Shown here: piece after piece, positions 1 to 7,315 of the stretch
Position numbering within the stretch: position 1 is the stretch's first letter
Layout of the letters: the number at the start of each line of letters is the position of its first letter
NCBI GenBank assembly: GCA_016839995.1
Contig: JAEOTD010000140.1
Coordinates: 1-16,756 of the forward strand
Direction of reading: 5' to 3'
Origin: Candidatus Hermodarchaeota archaeon
GTDB taxonomy: Archaea > Asgardarchaeota > Hermodarchaeia > Hermodarchaeales > Hermodarchaeaceae
DNA: 16,756 nucleotides
Notes under the pieces: generated by a model
Told to the model about the DNA's origin: nothing
The model's database searches: none
The model's input: the letters and a program-made list of their open reading frames with translations, nothing else
Made by a program: the position numbers and the translations under genes

Positions 1-373
1 CCATTTTAGTTTGAGCAACCATTCGAACATCATTAGGCGCCTTGCGATTCAGTTGCGTGAGATGTTCTATGGCTCCGCGAACCTGAAAATAAAAATTAGG
101 AGATAAAGATTGAAGAACTGGTTCTCCTGTTTCACGCCAAAGCGCTTTTTGGAGTTCTGGTACGCCTAAAACAGGATCCTTCATTTGTGCCTTATTAGTT
201 GAGATTAGTACGTTGGCAACCCAACGTGGAACATCAAACTCTCGACCTTTTTCTACGGGTCCAAATGTCGAATCATGTATTGTAAATTCATCAAGGGTCT
301 TGGATGCAATAACAGTCACAGTAGCGTTCTTGTATTGAAACCGGAGTGCGTCTCGCATTGTCTGGAGTGCCAT
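1..373 (-). CDS. GINS complex subunit, GINS23 (Psf2/Psf3) type, 3' part outside window
   Basis: The first 124 residues are visible, starting at the ATG at 373; the stop lies beyond base 1. GINS is a DNA-replication complex that joins MCM helicase to other fork proteins. The N-terminal ~60 residues look like the small beta-rich GINS B domain: a TVTVIA strand, then a polar stretch ending in the motif EFDVPRWVANVLI. A helical region that would be the A domain follows. B domain first and A domain second is the order in Psf2/Psf3 and archaeal GINS23, opposite to GINS51. The start is 25 bases after the orc1/cdc6 stop on the same strand, so the two are probably co-transcribed. A TTG at 407-409 is in frame but lies inside the cdc6 end, and the ATG is preferred. 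The family call rests on motif recognition from partial sequence. Confidence 0.72.
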   Translation of the reverse strand, partial: MALQTMRDALRFQYKNATVTVIASKTLDEFTIHDSTFGPVEKGREFDVPRWVANVLISTNKAQMKDPVLGVPELQKALWRETGEPVLQSLSPNFYFQVRGAIEHLTQLNRKAPNDVRMVAQTKM

Positions 374-398
374 TTCTAATCTCTCATTACTATTAGTT

Positions 399-1604
399 TT
401 AATCAAAAGTTCCTTCTAACGATTGACGGCGTTGTAGAATTTCGTTAACTCGTTCATCAAACACCTCAACGGGTATATCCATGAGTGTGAGGCGTGCACG
501 GCGTCCTCGTCGACCCGTTCCTATTCCTTCGACTACTTTTCCAATGATACCCAGTGATACTAATGCGTCGATTGTTTTTCGAAATGTTGGGAGGGCTTGT
601 TTTTTTACGCCAAACTCTTCACAGATAAGTTGATAGCGTTCGTAGACTTTGGCAATTGTAGTTGAACTGGCTTTTTGGGCTTTCAATTCTCGAGTAAGTG
701 CAGCAAGGACAAGTACTTCTTGGTCGCGGAGCCCATAAAGGACATCAGAACGTAATTCAGAATAGACCTCTTGTTTGGCTCTACGAATTAAATCCGGTGT
801 AATTGGGCGAACCCCATACCGGTCGGCGGCTTTACCCGCCAAATACATCATCTCGATGCCATGACGAGCATTCTGTGTAGAAGCTGCGATATTTGCCACC
901 ATATGCAAAATTTCGTCAGTAACAACATCTTTGTGGAACGCCATCTCTGATCTGTATTTGAAGATTTTATAGAGCTCATCTTGGTCATAAGAAGGCATGT
1001 CAATCCTGTCATGAAGTCTACCCGAAAGTGGAAAACTCAAGGTATTTTGCCAATCAACCACCCGGCAGGCAATGAGTATAGAGGTGAATGCATGCCCGTG
1101 TTTTGCGACTTCACTGGCATGGATTAAACTAAGAAGATCTTGACCTAGCAAATATGCCTCATCTAGACAAAGGACTAACCGAATATTCTCACGAGACAGC
1201 CGACGATTAATCATTGTTGTAATTTCCTCATCAGAGAATCCTCGACTAGTGACTTTGAATCGTTCTGTGAGTAAATCCCGTAGAATTGCGCTTTTTGTTC
1301 GAAACATGAAGCAGTCATAATACTCAAAGCGAACTTTGATACCTCGTTTAGCTGCAGCCTTTTCAAGTCCTCGACCGAAATATCGGATTGAGACCGTTTT
1401 ACCAGTTCCAGGTTTGCCGACAACTGCAACATTTACTGCGTAGGCACCATCCTTGTTGAGTAAGGATTTGAAGGTGTGACTGAGTCGTACGAGTTGATTC
1501 TCCCTGTTAGGCAGTTCAGGAGGAACGAATGCTGGATGAAGAGTTTCTTCGTTTTTGAACACCGAGGCACCTAATAACGCCTTTTCAATGATATTCTCGC
1601 CCAC
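399..1604 (-). CDS. cdc6: Orc1/Cdc6-type AAA+ replication initiator
   Basis: This 401-residue protein matches the usual length of archaeal Orc1/Cdc6, which binds origins and loads MCM. Walker A is GKPGTGKT at residues 63-70. Walker B is LVLCLDEA at about 143-150, with the acidic pair D148-E149. The region QNARHGIEMMYLAGKAAD near 244-261 fits the sensor-2/lid segment. The last ~110 residues fit a winged helix (LVLAAL...TFRKTIDALVSLGIIGKV), used for DNA binding. The usual sensor-1 motif, a Gly-Ile-Ser-Asn type sequence, is not present; the equivalent stretch reads SILIACRVVDWQN. This copy therefore looks divergent and may be a secondary paralogue. It starts at GTG (1602-1604) with GAGGGTG upstream. 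A BRE/TATA-like element lies further upstream. The GINS gene follows 25 bases downstream. Confidence 0.9.
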   Translation of the reverse strand: MGENIIEKALLGASVFKNEETLHPAFVPPELPNRENQLVRLSHTFKSLLNKDGAYAVNVAVVGKPGTGKTVSIRYFGRGLEKAAAKRGIKVRFEYYDCFMFRTKSAILRDLLTERFKVTSRGFSDEEITTMINRRLSRENIRLVLCLDEAYLLGQDLLSLIHASEVAKHGHAFTSILIACRVVDWQNTLSFPLSGRLHDRIDMPSYDQDELYKIFKYRSEMAFHKDVVTDEILHMVANIAASTQNARHGIEMMYLAGKAADRYGVRPITPDLIRRAKQEVYSELRSDVLYGLRDQEVLVLAALTRELKAQKASSTTIAKVYERYQLICEEFGVKKQALPTFRKTIDALVSLGIIGKVVEGIGTGRRGRRARLTLMDIPVEVFDERVNEILQRRQSLEGTFD

Positions 1605-1671
1605 GTGCGCACCCTCGAGATAGTAAATCAGAGAAGACTAACCGCTTCACTGCACGAACAAAAGTTACTAT

Positions 1672-1689
1672 CAATAAAAGGATTTTCCA
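1672..1689 (-). promoter_or_regulatory. BRE/TATA-like promoter for cdc6
   Basis: Read on the minus strand this is TGGAAAATCCTTTTATTG: a purine-rich BRE-like GGAAAA followed by an AT-rich TATA-like CTTTTATT. A start site about 25 bases downstream would leave a leader of roughly 45 bases before the cdc6 GTG. The same GGAAA-TCCTT core appears before S30e. This is pattern recognition only. Confidence 0.45.
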
Positions 1690-1733
1690 GACTCACGTAA
1701 AACTGACTAGGCTAGAACCGCATCGAAGTATTA

Positions 1734-1964
1734 CTACTTCTTGCGTTTGTCTTTTCCTTTCTTTCCAAGCCACCAATCAAGATAATCGCGGCGACGTTGA
1801 GACTTTTCTCTTTCCGTATCATCCTCTCGAAAAGAGGAACGTTGTTCATCCCAAAGCCGATCCAATTCAGCTCGAGAAACGGCGAGACCACATCGCTGAC
1901 ATACTTGACGGCTGCTCTTTGGGTCGAATTTCATCGTCCCAGCACATTCAGGGCAGCGAGCCAA
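1734..1964 (-). CDS. Small zinc-ribbon protein of unknown role
   Basis: This is a 76-residue protein with a Cys4 zinc ribbon at the N terminus: CPEC at residues 4-7 and CQRC at 22-25. The spacing and the following GLAVSRAELDRLW resemble the TFIIB-type zinc ribbon, in which a short conserved segment follows the second CxxC. The C-terminal half is highly charged, ends in a run of Lys/Arg and carries a DYLDWWLG segment. It starts at TTG (1962-1964), supported by AGGTGATT five bases upstream. The SD lies in one arm of a hairpin. I do not recognise a named family. A nucleic-acid or transcription-related role is plausible from the ribbon and basic tail but is inference. tnpB lies upstream on the same strand and cdc6 downstream. 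Confidence 0.75.
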   Translation of the reverse strand: MARCPECAGTMKFDPKSSRQVCQRCGLAVSRAELDRLWDEQRSSFREDDTEREKSQRRRDYLDWWLGKKGKDKRKK

Positions 1965-1968
1965 CTTT

Positions 1969-1990
1969 AATCACCTAATTATGGGTGATT
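1969..1990 (-). promoter_or_regulatory. Leader hairpin covering the SD of the zinc-ribbon gene
   Basis: AATCACC (1969-1975) and GGTGATT (1984-1990) are perfect inverted 7-mers around an 8-base loop. On the minus strand the distal arm read in mRNA is AAUCACC and the proximal arm is GGUGAUU, the gene's own SD. Pairing would hide the ribosome site. The same structure could instead be part of the end of the tnpB element. Confidence 0.5.
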
Positions 1991-2009
1991 TGAACTAACC
2001 AATTATGTG

Positions 2010-2022
2010 CTTTAACTCTTTG
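2010..2022 (-). promoter_or_regulatory. Possible BRE/TATA-like promoter for the zinc-ribbon gene
   Basis: The minus strand reads CAAAGAGTTAAAG, resembling the spacing of the other candidate promoters here. A start about 25 bases downstream would fall at the beginning of the SD hairpin. It lies just after the tnpB stop. Weak evidence. Confidence 0.25.
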
Positions 2023-2029
2023 CGGTGAA

Positions 2030-3349
2030 CTACTCCGACGTTGTCACTGGAGTTTTCATCGAGTCCACTAGACTGGGAATGCAGTGTAGGGCTGTGTTTC
2101 GATGCAAGCTATTCAAAAAATTTTGAGATAGCTCCCCGTTCACAGGGGGTTTCTGCGATAGGAATCTAATCATGATATTGACCGCTGCGTTTTGGTCACG
2201 ATCAAGAGTAGTTCCACAATCACAGTGAATACGACGCTCAGATAGCCTCCGATGTCTAATCTTACCGCAGATACAACAGGTTTGCGTGGTGTATGCTTCG
2301 TCAATTCTTGTCACTTTTTTCCCTACTTTTTTTGCTTTATAGGTCAAGAATTCGGCGAACCTTCCCATGAACCCTGTATTTTGTATCGAATGGTTCAAGG
2401 TCTTTTGGGCACTATTTCGGCTGTGATTAGTTTTGAGATTCTTCTTTGTTGCCATTTCCTCAATTTTGAGCGCACCAATTATGATAGTGTTGGCTCGAGT
2501 GTTTTCAACTACATGTTTGGAAATCTTGTGTTGAAAATCTCGCAGCTGGTTAGCAAGTTTTTGTTGCATTTTGCGTAATCTAGTGGAATAGCGATGCCAT
2601 TTATTACTAAATTTTCTGCAATGGTCTCGTCTAGATTGCACCTCTCGGATTTTTTTCCGCCAATATTTATCAGGACGGCGATTCTGAATCTGAATGAATT
2701 TCCCATGAATGTTAACAGCGGTTACAAGATTGATAATGCCTAGATCAATGGCTTGATAAAATCCATTATCCACATAGAACGGTACTTCTTCATCGCTAAT
2801 GATTGCAACAAACCAGCGGTTCCGTGTATCCTTAAGGATTTCAACCTGTTTGACTTTCCCTTTGAATTTTGGTAACCAAGGCAAACTGAATAGAAGTTCA
2901 ACTCCCGAGGGATGATTGTGAGAAAAACGAATGCTTTTATTCTCCGTATCGATGCGAAATCCTGATTGATTGTAGCAGAGAGTTGTGAAATAATTTTTTC
3001 CTTTAAAGCGAGGAGGATTTACGTGGTAATCGCCTCTTTTGTATCGGGCAAAGAATGACTTGTAATCGCCATCTAATCGTCGTAATACCATCTGGAGAAC
3101 CTTTGAGTAGACCCATGCATATTCAGGATGTTTGGCTTTAATGGCAGGTAGATCGTTCTGTTGCTTTGTATAGTTGATGTAGGTTCGTTCCTCTGACGGT
3201 CTTGCACGATTTGATTCCCAATTTTGCAGTCTTTCAGCCAAAGCGAAGTTGTATAGAAGTCGACACTTCTCAGATAAATCCCATAAGATTCGTTCTTGTT
3301 GAAGTGTAGGGAAGAAACGAATTTTACGGGTCAATGTTAGAAAAGCCAT
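2030..3349 (-). CDS. tnpB: TnpB-family RNA-guided nuclease/transposon accessory protein
   Basis: This 439-residue protein shows the TnpB architecture. The N-terminal helical region starts with the typical TRKIRFFPT...QERILWDL. The RuvC-like nuclease is split: first Asp in AIDLGIINLVTAV (D202), Glu in IIIGALKIEEM (E297/E298), and third Asp in TLDRDQNAAVNI (D383/D385). The zinc ribbon is C358-x2-C361 and C376-x-C378. All catalytic positions appear present and there is no frameshift, so the protein is probably active or recently so. Characterised TnpB proteins cut DNA guided by an RNA that overlaps the 3' end of the gene and reads into the flank. By analogy such an RNA would run from within the 3' coding end toward about 1990. 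The start is the ATG at 3347-3349, directly next to a strong hairpin. Unusually, tnpB lies beside the promoter of the zinc-ribbon gene. Confidence 0.92.
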   Translation of the reverse strand: MAFLTLTRKIRFFPTLQQERILWDLSEKCRLLYNFALAERLQNWESNRARPSEERTYINYTKQQNDLPAIKAKHPEYAWVYSKVLQMVLRRLDGDYKSFFARYKRGDYHVNPPRFKGKNYFTTLCYNQSGFRIDTENKSIRFSHNHPSGVELLFSLPWLPKFKGKVKQVEILKDTRNRWFVAIISDEEVPFYVDNGFYQAIDLGIINLVTAVNIHGKFIQIQNRRPDKYWRKKIREVQSRRDHCRKFSNKWHRYSTRLRKMQQKLANQLRDFQHKISKHVVENTRANTIIIGALKIEEMATKKNLKTNHSRNSAQKTLNHSIQNTGFMGRFAEFLTYKAKKVGKKVTRIDEAYTTQTCCICGKIRHRRLSERRIHCDCGTTLDRDQNAAVNIMIRFLSQKPPVNGELSQNFLNSLHRNTALHCIPSLVDSMKTPVTTSE

Positions 3350-3350
3350 T

Positions 3351-3374
3351 CTAATGAAAGGACCCTTTCATCAG
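3351..3374 (-). repeat. Inverted repeat immediately upstream of tnpB
   Basis: TGAAAGG (3355-3361) and CCTTTCA (3364-3370) are exact inverted repeats around two bases, and the symmetry extends to 3351-3374 with one mismatch. In the transcript that mismatch is a G-U pair, giving an 11-pair stem that ends two bases before the tnpB ATG. It may be the element's left-end hairpin, an operator, or a translation block. A TATA-like AATAAAATA lies just upstream. Confidence 0.6.
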
Positions 3375-3391
3375 TATTTTATTGGAGGGGA

Positions 3392-3407
3392 GAGTTACCG
3401 ATAACTC
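3392..3407. repeat. Short inverted repeat between glmS and tnpB
   Basis: GAGTTA (3392-3397) and TAACTC (3402-3407) form a perfect 6-base stem around CCGA. It may belong to the left end of the tnpB element or sit in the glmS 3' untranslated region. Confidence 0.35.
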
Positions 3408-3439
3408 ATCTGAGGGTATGGTTTTTTCGAGTGATTGTG

Positions 3440-5272
3440 TTAAAGGACTGTGACTGCTTTGGCAAGATTTCGTGGTTGGTCAGGATTGTGACCGCGTAAT
3501 ATGGCCGCATAGTAGGCTAGAAGTTGGAGTGGTACGGCATAGCTAATTGGTGAGAAGGAAGTTGAGGGAAGAGCGGGTAACGGGATCGCATGGTCGCTGA
3601 GTTTAATTAGCGTCTGATCCTTTTCAGAGCAGATGGATATGATTTGTGCGCCCCTTGCTTTCATTTCCATTACGTTACCTTCTAAATGGCGTCGTGTATT
3701 ATCATTTGGCGCAACGAATACGATGGGGAACCCCGGTTCTACAAGAGCAATTGGCCCATGTTTGGATTCACCGGCAGGATATCCTTCGGCATGGACATAG
3801 GCAATTTCCTTTATTTTCAGTGCCCCCTCCATTGCAGTTGAGGTGCTTATGCCCCGACCGAGGAAAAAGAAACTGGACTTGGTGATATATTCCTGGGCAG
3901 TATCTTTGATGATGTTTTCTTGGTTGCGAATGACAGATTGAATAAGTCTTGGAAATTGGTTAAGCGCGTCATGTAATTCCTGACATTCTTTTTTCGTTTG
4001 TGCCCCGGTCATTTTCCCTAACGAGATTGATAATAATGCAAGGGTCGCTAACTGGGTTGCATAGGTTTTTGTCGCCGCGACGCCAATTTCAGGACCCGCT
4101 TGAGTATAAAGAACTGAATCAGCAAGCCGGGTAATTGAGCTGCCCACCGTGTTGGTTATGGCTAAGATTGTGGCGCCTTGATTCTTCAAGTGTTTGACAG
4201 CATGTATGGTGTCGATGGTTTCACCGGATTGAGTCACAGCTAAAACTGCTGTATCGGCACCTAAACTTCGGGCAATGGTATCTGAGCCCTCTGAAGCGAT
4301 TACACCGTGTATGAGTTGGTTCGCTATCTGTGAAAACATGTACTTTGCTGCGAGTGTAGCATGGTAGGATGTTCCGGCAGCAATTGTTAAGATATTTTTA
4401 TGATTATGAAGAAGCTCTGTGAAGGCATCAAGGTCAACTTTTCGAATTCGAAGAGTGTCTCCAAGTGCACGAGGCTGTTCATGAATTTCCTTCAACATAA
4501 AATGCGGATAGCCGCCTTTTTGGGCCATATCAATGGTCCATTTAACCGTGATTGGTTCACGAATAGGCAGTTGGGTGAGTCCCCCGGACTCATTGATTCG
4601 GCTTACGAGTGCACCTTCAGAAGTCAGATGGACAAGTTCATCATCTTCAAGAATGATTGTTTTACGTGTCATAGGTAAAAATGCTGGAACATCTGAAGCA
4701 CAATAGACTCCTCGTGATCCCAATCCAATGACGAGAGGGCTTTCTTTTCGCGCACAGACTAGTTCCTTTCTTTTGGCGCGTAATACTACGATGGCATAGC
4801 TTCCTTCTAATTGAGGAAGCACTTGAGCTACGGCTTCATCCAAACGAGGTGTTTGATTTAGGGCGTCTTCGATTAAGTGGGGAATCACTTCAGTATCAGT
4901 TTGAGAGCGGAAATGATGACCATTAGAAAGAAGCTGTTCACGTAATTCTTGATAATTTTCGATGATTCCATTGTGTACAACGGCTATGCGATTTTGGCAA
5001 TCAGTGTGAGGATGGGCATTAGCTTTTGAAGGAGGACCATGTGTGGCCCATCGTGTATGACCGATACCAATGCTTCCCGGCAAAGTATCGAAATTAATAC
5101 GGTCATGGATGTCATCGATTTTACCTTTGTCTTTCTTTACATACAAAACACCATCAGACACTGTGGCAATTCCACTGGAGTCATAACCCCGATATTCTAA
5201 CCGTTTCAAGGATTGGCGTAAGATGGAGGAAATATTTCCCTTCAAATGGATGGCGCCAATAATCCCACACAC
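3440..5272 (-). CDS. glmS: Glutamine--fructose-6-phosphate aminotransferase (isomerizing)
   Basis: This cytosolic enzyme makes glucosamine-6-phosphate from fructose-6-phosphate and glutamine, the first step to UDP-GlcNAc used in glycans and glycoprotein assembly. At 610 residues it is close to E. coli GlmS. The N-terminal class-II amidotransferase begins MCGIIGAI, with Cys2 as nucleophile after Met removal; GHTRWATHG and NGIIENYQELR follow. Two SIS sugar-isomerase domains occupy about 285-610 (AAGTSYHATLA, VTQSGETIDT, GRGISTSTAMEGALKIKE). The C-terminal tail DQPRNLAKAVTVL is typical. The GTG start (5270-5272) is fixed by the need for Cys at position 2. It lies 60 bases after elp3 on the same strand and has its own promoter-like element. 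No glmS riboswitch is evident. Confidence 0.97.
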   Translation of the reverse strand: MCGIIGAIHLKGNISSILRQSLKRLEYRGYDSSGIATVSDGVLYVKKDKGKIDDIHDRINFDTLPGSIGIGHTRWATHGPPSKANAHPHTDCQNRIAVVHNGIIENYQELREQLLSNGHHFRSQTDTEVIPHLIEDALNQTPRLDEAVAQVLPQLEGSYAIVVLRAKRKELVCARKESPLVIGLGSRGVYCASDVPAFLPMTRKTIILEDDELVHLTSEGALVSRINESGGLTQLPIREPITVKWTIDMAQKGGYPHFMLKEIHEQPRALGDTLRIRKVDLDAFTELLHNHKNILTIAAGTSYHATLAAKYMFSQIANQLIHGVIASEGSDTIARSLGADTAVLAVTQSGETIDTIHAVKHLKNQGATILAITNTVGSSITRLADSVLYTQAGPEIGVAATKTYATQLATLALLSISLGKMTGAQTKKECQELHDALNQFPRLIQSVIRNQENIIKDTAQEYITKSSFFFLGRGISTSTAMEGALKIKEIAYVHAEGYPAGESKHGPIALVEPGFPIVFVAPNDNTRRHLEGNVMEMKARGAQIISICSEKDQTLIKLSDHAIPLPALPSTSFSPISYAVPLQLLAYYAAILRGHNPDQPRNLAKAVTVL

Positions 5273-5305
5273 AGTGTTCTGCCCCTATGAAACAGTACCA
5301 ATTAT

Positions 5306-5321
5306 GAGCATAAGTTTTCCC
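5306..5321 (-). promoter_or_regulatory. BRE/TATA-like promoter for glmS
   Basis: The minus strand reads GGGAAAACTTATGCTC, with a GGGAAAA BRE-like part and a CTTATG TATA-like part, in the elp3-glmS gap. A start about 25 bases downstream would leave only a short leader. This suggests glmS can be transcribed apart from elp3. Confidence 0.4.
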
Positions 5322-5332
5322 TTTCAGGAATT

Positions 5333-6916
5333 CTAAAGATGCTTTGTCATATATGGACCATCGTGCTGATAGCCATGTCGAAGATAATATTCTCTGGCTC
5401 CGATTCCACTAGTACATACAATTTTACGTCGATCATATTTCAAGGCTTGTTCTTGGGCGGCAATTAAGAGTTGAGCACCAACTCCTCGATGTTGCCATGC
5501 CTCTTCTTGAGTGACACCCAGAGTCAGAGATTGTCCGTAGATATGGAGTTCACGAAGGAGTGCTGCATTTTGAACCCGTATTTCGGGTCGTTGCGCACCA
5601 TCGCTTGGGATTCTTAATCGTAGGTATCCGACCAGTGTGTCTTGCTCCGGGTTTTCATAAGCTAGGAATAGTTCCTTACCCTTCGACGCTGAATATTCAT
5701 CAATACGGAGTTTCAAGGCGTCGATATCTGGTTTCTCTGGATATGCCTCCTGCTTAGATCTCTGTTTATAGCCTACTTCGCGATAGCGGATTGTTTGTAG
5801 AGTGTATCCCTTTTCTTTAGCACGTTGAAAGACAAGTTGAGTCAGATTTCCTGCATTTGGTCCTGCGACGATGAGGCGTTTAGGAATATCACGTTGCATG
5901 CGGTGAATTCGTACCCATCGTGGAATAGAGGGCATTATCTCGGCGATAAGTTCAACTACTTCTTCGGTTGTATATGCGACATATTCTCCTTTCCGCCATG
6001 TTTCGAAAAGGTCGCTACCACGTAACACCAAGCAGGGATAGATTTTCAGTAAATCCGGTTGAAATTCTTCGCGTGTGAATATATCCTTGAAAACTTGTTG
6101 ATCTAGGACCTTCGAGGATCCCGGTAAGCCCGGCATGAGATGATAACAGACTTTTAGTCCTGCATCTTTCGCTAATTGCGTCGCACTTATTACATCAGCT
6201 ACGGTGTGTCCACGACAAATCACAGTATAGATGTCATCATAAATTGTTTGAACGCCTAATTCAACTCGTGTGGTTCCCAAGTCTAGCATTCTGTCAACAT
6301 GGGTCTGTCGGCAATAATCGGGTCGTGTCTCAATAGTAATTCCAATGGGTCGAATAGGAGCTTTTTCCGCCAGTTTGATTGCTTCTTTGAAATCGTGGGC
6401 ATCATACCCGATCATAGCATCTAAACATCGTTTTACAAACTGTTGCTGATATTCAGGTGTGGTCGAGAGGAAAGTTCCACCCATTATAATTAATTCGACT
6501 TTATCGGTGCTGTGACCCATGGCTTGGAGTTGATTCAGTCTGCTGGTAACTTGGAGATAGGGATCATATTGGTTTTCTCTTGCTCTTAATGTGGCTGGCT
6601 CATCGCCAACATATGCTTTCGGTGCTGTGGGAATATTCGTGGGGCAGTAAGTACACTGACCTGGGCATTCCATTGGTTCTGTCATAACAGCAACGACAAC
6701 GACACCTGAAAGTGTGCGAGTTGGTTTCTTTCGTAGTATATGGCTAACTTGCTCTTTCTCCGCTTCAGTTGCATATCCTAAAATTTCAACATCTGATGGA
6801 AATCGTGAAAGATTATATTTGCGGCTTAGTTTTCTTTTCAGCTTCTGGAGATCATCTTTACTTTGGATTTTCCCTGCCAATGCCGCTTCAAGAATTTCTT
6901 CCGCAACACGTTGCAA
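5333..6916 (-). CDS. elp3: Elp3-type tRNA uridine(34) acetyltransferase, radical SAM + GNAT
   Basis: Archaeal Elp3 modifies the wobble uridine of tRNAs, using S-adenosylmethionine and acetyl-CoA. The radical-SAM cluster motif is CPGQCTYC (Cys 84, 88, 91 with this start), followed by the conserved GDEPATLRARENQYDPYLQV. The C-terminal ~120 residues form a GNAT domain, with RELHIYGQSL and the acetyl-CoA loop QHRGVGAQLL, ending in GAREYYLRHGYQHDGPYMTKHL. A longer reading frame opens at a TTG at 7103-7105, but that stretch overlaps the S30e gene in another frame. The best start is the TTG at 6914-6916, with AGGTGG (6925-6930) eight bases upstream, giving 527 residues and beginning where family similarity (QRVAEEILEA) begins. 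GTG codons at 6926-6928 and 6941-6943 are alternatives. S30e lies 76 bases upstream and glmS 60 bases downstream. Confidence 0.93.
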   Translation of the reverse strand: MQRVAEEILEAALAGKIQSKDDLQKLKRKLSRKYNLSRFPSDVEILGYATEAEKEQVSHILRKKPTRTLSGVVVVAVMTEPMECPGQCTYCPTNIPTAPKAYVGDEPATLRARENQYDPYLQVTSRLNQLQAMGHSTDKVELIIMGGTFLSTTPEYQQQFVKRCLDAMIGYDAHDFKEAIKLAEKAPIRPIGITIETRPDYCRQTHVDRMLDLGTTRVELGVQTIYDDIYTVICRGHTVADVISATQLAKDAGLKVCYHLMPGLPGSSKVLDQQVFKDIFTREEFQPDLLKIYPCLVLRGSDLFETWRKGEYVAYTTEEVVELIAEIMPSIPRWVRIHRMQRDIPKRLIVAGPNAGNLTQLVFQRAKEKGYTLQTIRYREVGYKQRSKQEAYPEKPDIDALKLRIDEYSASKGKELFLAYENPEQDTLVGYLRLRIPSDGAQRPEIRVQNAALLRELHIYGQSLTLGVTQEEAWQHRGVGAQLLIAAQEQALKYDRRKIVCTSGIGAREYYLRHGYQHDGPYMTKHL

Positions 6917-6992
6917 CCTAATTTCCACCTGACCAGTATTCACATGGTAAATGAAAAGTGAATTGAGAAGAGATGAAGACGAAATCCCAATA

Positions 6993-7166
6993 CTAGCGTC
7001 GGACAGCTTTCGGCTGACCAGCGGGAGTCTGATTGAGGATTCGTTTTGTGTAGATTCGACGATTGCGTAGACGGGGAATCGGAGTAACACGTACTTTTCC
7101 TTCAACTTTGGGTGTTTGACTCCGAACTTTACCAGCTTTTGTTAAGCTTCCGTGTGAGCCTGGCAT
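6993..7166 (-). CDS. Small ribosomal subunit protein S30e (eS30)
   Basis: A 57-codon gene not found by a length-limited search. It reads MPGSHGSLTKAGKVRSQTPK, the highly conserved start of archaeal/eukaryotic eS30, followed by the basic PRLRNRRIYTKRIL core. It ends QPKAVRR with a TAG stop at 6993-6995. It is a structural protein of the small subunit, also seen as the C-terminal part of eukaryotic FAU. Archaeal eS30 is known mainly from TACK and Asgard lineages. The ATG is at 7164-7166 with GTGAT a few bases upstream. It overlaps the apparent N-terminal extension of elp3 in a different frame. Codon pattern and the sequence match strongly favour S30e as the real gene there. Confidence 0.93.
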   Translation of the reverse strand: MPGSHGSLTKAGKVRSQTPKVEGKVRVTPIPRLRNRRIYTKRILNQTPAGQPKAVRR

Positions 7167-7199
7167 TTTTGTATCACTGACTCGGTGTCTGCATCTTAG

Positions 7200-7216
7200 G
7201 CTTTAAGGATTTCCAT
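7200..7216 (-). promoter_or_regulatory. BRE/TATA-like promoter for S30e (and elp3)
   Basis: The minus strand reads ATGGAAATCCTTAAAGC, with GGAAA as BRE and TTAAAG as TATA-like. It matches the cdc6 promoter core GGAAAATCCTT. The predicted start would lie about 12 bases before the S30e ATG. Confidence 0.42.
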
Positions 7217-7260
7217 TTGCCGGGATGAAAAACAAGGTATTTGTTGGTAATCTGGAATGG

Positions 7261-7276
7261 GGAATCTTTTTACAGG
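7261..7276 (+). promoter_or_regulatory. TATA-like promoter for the nop5 operon
   Basis: GGAATCTTTTTACAGG fits the BRE/TATA form seen elsewhere in the window. A start about 25 bases downstream would leave a leader of about 20 bases containing AGGTGA. It is divergent from the S30e promoter. Confidence 0.35.
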
Positions 7277-7315
7277 GGCTTGAACTGGTAGGCAGTACGA
7301 AAAAAGGTGAAAGAA

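Larger units (their letters stand above)
1969..3407 (-). mobile_element. IS200/IS605-group element carrying only tnpB (approximate ends)
   Basis: A single tnpB lies between two housekeeping neighbours with no tnpA-like HUH transposase in the window, the IS1341-like arrangement. Hairpins lie on both sides: 1969-1990 beyond the tnpB 3' end, and 3351-3374 and 3392-3407 beyond its 5' end. Such elements carry subterminal hairpins and make no target duplication, so the ends cannot be fixed from one sequence. The limits given are simply the outer hairpins. Confidence 0.45.

Noticed and set aside
1605..1612. Perfect palindrome GTGCGCAC next to the cdc6 start
   Set aside because: Short, single copy, and it overlaps the SD region; not enough to call an operator.
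1672..1695. GTCTGGAAAA upstream of cdc6 as an origin-recognition-box half
   Set aside because: Only a partial match to ORB motifs, a single copy, and the bases are better explained as BRE/TATA. No repeated boxes or AT-rich unwinding region seen.
2252..2578. 108-codon plus-strand open frame
   Set aside because: Lies wholly inside tnpB antisense; no family match and no SD.
4400..4678. 92-codon plus-strand open frame
   Set aside because: Antisense shadow of the well-conserved glmS gene.
6917..7105. N-terminal 63-residue extension of Elp3
   Set aside because: Most of it is out-of-frame reading of S30e, and the rest precedes the better TTG start with AGGTGG.
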